DNA from: an uncultured Selenomonadales bacterium
Lineage (GTDB): Bacteria > Bacillota_C > Negativicutes > Selenomonadales > Selenomonadaceae
Reading direction: 5' to 3'
Assembly: GCA_946407175.1 (NCBI GenBank)
Contig: CAMJNB010000024.1
Location: forward strand, 1-9,576
DNA: 9,576 bases
Shown: positions 8,005-9,576 of the stretch, piece after piece
How the letters are laid out: each line of letters starts with the position of its first letter
How positions within the stretch are numbered: the stretch's first letter is position 1
Notes under the pieces: generated by a model
Seen by the model: only the letters and a program-made list of their open reading frames with translations
Told to the model about the DNA's origin: nothing
Database searches by the model: none
Made by a program: the position numbers and the translations under genes

Positions 8005-9576
8005 CTACATTGACTCGGGTGCAGAGACGCCCAACAAATTCAGCGCGTGTTTAATTGTATGCGCGGTAACTTTGACAAGTGCAAGACGCGCCTTAGCAAG
8101 GTCAGTATCGACGCCCAAAATTCTGCAGTCACGATAAAAGCTGTGAAACTGCGCGGCTAAATCGTAGGCATAACGTGCAATGCGTTGAGGCGCAAATTCT
8201 TCTGCCGCTTTGTCGACTTCGGCGGGGTATTCAAAAATTTTATTGATAAGGTCAATTTCAGCGGCGGTAGTCATCATTGAAAATTTCGGTGCGGCGTCAA
8301 GCTTAAGCCCGACTTCATCAGCCTGCCGAAAGATACTGCAAATTCGCGCGTGCGCATACTGAATATAGTAAACGGGATTTTCTGAACTTTGCTTTTTCGC
8401 CAAATCTAAATCAAAATCAAGCTGACTGTCAATCGACCGCATTAAAAAGAAATAGCGTGCCGCGTCCGTGCCTACTTCTTCCATGAGTTCGCGCAGGGTA
8501 ATACTTTCGCCGGTACGCTTGGACATTTTGACGAGTTCGCCGCCGCGATAGAGTGAAACCATTTGCAAAAGAAAAATTTTAAGTTTATCGGCGTCAAACC
8601 CCAGCGCAGTCATAGCCGCCTTGACACGCGCAATGTAGCCGTGATGATCCGCGCCCCAAAGATTTATCATCGTGCCGAAGTTGCGGTCAAATTTATCTTT
8701 GTGGTAGGCGATATCTGCGGCAAGGTACGTCGGTACGCCGTTGTCACGAACAACAACGCGGTCTTTGTCGTCTCCGTACTTTGTGGAGTTAAGCCACAGT
8801 GCGCCGTCCTTTTCATAAATTTCGCCTTTGTCGCGCAGAATTTTTATCGCGGCATTAATCTTGTCGGGGTGAAGAGTGCGTTCACTGAACCATTTATCAA
8901 ACTCAACACGAAAGGCTGATAAATCTTTTTTTAACTCGGCAAGTTTATCGGCGTAGGCAAGGTCTTGCAAAATTTTTAAGCGCTCGTCTTCCGGCAAATT
9001 TACGTACTTGTCGCCGTCACGTTCAATAATTTTTTTCGCCGTGTCGATAATGTCCGCGCCGTGATAGCCGTCCTCCGGAAATTCGACGCTCTGTCCCAAA
9101 AGTTCAAGGTAACGCGCATTGACGGACTTTGCAAGATTTTCCATTTGATTACCGGCGTCGTTAATGTAGTATTCGCTTTCGACGTTGTAACCTGCCGCAC
9201 GCAGAATGTTTACCACTGCCGAACCTGCCGCCGCGCCGCGTCCGTGACCTACGTGCAAAAGTCCCGTAGGATTGGCGCTGACATATTCAATTTGTATCGG
9301 CGCATTATTTTTCGGCGGAAGTTGTCCGAAATTTTCCGCGTCATAAATATTTTTCAGCTCGGTATAAATCACGTCCGATTTAAGATAAAAATTCATAAAT
9401 CCCGCGCCGGCAATTTCCACTTTGTCCAAAAAATCTGCGTGCAAGCGTGATTTAATTTCCTCCGCAATTTTTCTCGGATTGGCGTGAAAAATTTTTGCCG
9501 ACTGCATTGCAAAGTTTGTGGCGAAGTCGCCGAACTCTTTTTTAGGCGGCACTTCCAATGCAACGTCCGGCAATTC
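8005..9576 (-). CDS. argS: Arginyl-tRNA synthetase (5' end beyond window)
   Basis: Class I aminoacyl-tRNA synthetase charging tRNA-Arg. The frame is open to the right edge and 523 residues are visible. The TTG at 9573 is not a credible start, because the sequence ELPDVALEVPPKKEFGDFATN is the interior of the N-terminal Add-1 domain. Roughly 25-35 residues should lie outside the window. Motifs, numbered from the codon at 9573: ANPTGLLHVGHGRG with the HIGH signature HVGH (107-110), INDAGNQM, the conserved GADHHGYIARVKAA (307-320), and KMSKRTG (349-355) as the KMSKS loop. The C-terminal DALR anticodon-binding helix bundle includes YAHARICSI and ends with TIKHALNLLGVSAPESM, the usual ArgS terminus. 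It is followed after only 12 bases by the glycine-zipper gene, so that gene probably uses the argS transcript. Confidence 0.97.
   Translation of the reverse strand, partial: ELPDVALEVPPKKEFGDFATNFAMQSAKIFHANPRKIAEEIKSRLHADFLDKVEIAGAGFMNFYLKSDVIYTELKNIYDAENFGQLPPKNNAPIQIEYVSANPTGLLHVGHGRGAAAGSAVVNILRAAGYNVESEYYINDAGNQMENLAKSVNARYLELLGQSVEFPEDGYHGADIIDTAKKIIERDGDKYVNLPEDERLKILQDLAYADKLAELKKDLSAFRVEFDKWFSERTLHPDKINAAIKILRDKGEIYEKDGALWLNSTKYGDDKDRVVVRDNGVPTYLAADIAYHKDKFDRNFGTMINLWGADHHGYIARVKAAMTALGFDADKLKIFLLQMVSLYRGGELVKMSKRTGESITLRELMEEVGTDAARYFFLMRSIDSQLDFDLDLAKKQSSENPVYYIQYAHARICSIFRQADEVGLKLDAAPKFSMMTTAAEIDLINKIFEYPAEVDKAAEEFAPQRIARYAYDLAAQFHSFYRDCRILGVDTDLAKARLALVKVTAHTIKHALNLLGVSAPESM

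Noticed and set aside
9571..9573. TTG as the start of argS
   Set aside because: The coding frame is open to the window edge and the residues around it belong to the interior of the N-terminal domain of ArgS, so the true start is outside.

Overview
All eight protein-coding genes lie on the minus strand, so they are read from the right edge of the window to the left. In transcription order they are: argS (arginyl-tRNA synthetase, 5' end outside the window); a 470-residue glycine-zipper protein of unknown function; two tandem exported L,D-transpeptidase-like paralogues; rpoE (RNA polymerase delta-like protein); pyrG (CTP synthase); a single-pass membrane protein with a GspC/PilP-like C-terminal domain; and pcrA (UvrD/PcrA helicase, 3' end outside the window). 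No RNA gene, insertion sequence, CRISPR array, convincing promoter or intrinsic terminator is visible. No gap exceeds about 90 bases.

The gene content suggests a Bacillota (Firmicutes) chromosome. The signs are a delta-like RNA polymerase protein next to pyrG, a PcrA-type helicase with a C-terminal tudor-like module, strong GGAGG-type ribosome binding sites and TTG start codons. A GspC/PilP-like protein hints at a diderm lineage such as Negativicutes (Selenomonadales relatives). That lineage call is an inference from gene content and arrangement, not a database result.

The cluster has two halves. In the right half (argS to the second transpeptidase) genes are packed 12 to 20 bases apart, each with its own Shine-Dalgarno, as in one operon. 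In the left half the three gaps flanking rpoE and pyrG are 56 to 87 bases long. Each of these is filled by the same composite repeat: the sequence TAATTAAGAATTA, whose first three bases are the stop codon of the preceding gene, followed by four to eight imperfect 7-base units of the type GCTAACA/GCTAAAA. After the last array, the GspC/PilP-like gene and pcrA are only 5 bases apart and probably translationally coupled.

The housekeeping genes (argS, rpoE, pyrG, pcrA) concern translation, transcription, nucleotide synthesis and DNA repair. The accessory part is the block between argS and rpoE. There the glycine-zipper protein is followed by a tandem-duplicated transpeptidase pair about 89% identical by hand count. 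One copy keeps the catalytic cysteine and the other has glycine there, so an active enzyme and a probable pseudoenzyme are made side by side. The duplication junction can be recognised, because the pseudoenzyme's last three residues and the spacer after it derive from the end of the glycine-zipper gene. The best leads are this enzyme/pseudoenzyme pair, the glycine-zipper protein with a possible nuclease-like N-terminus, and the heptamer arrays.
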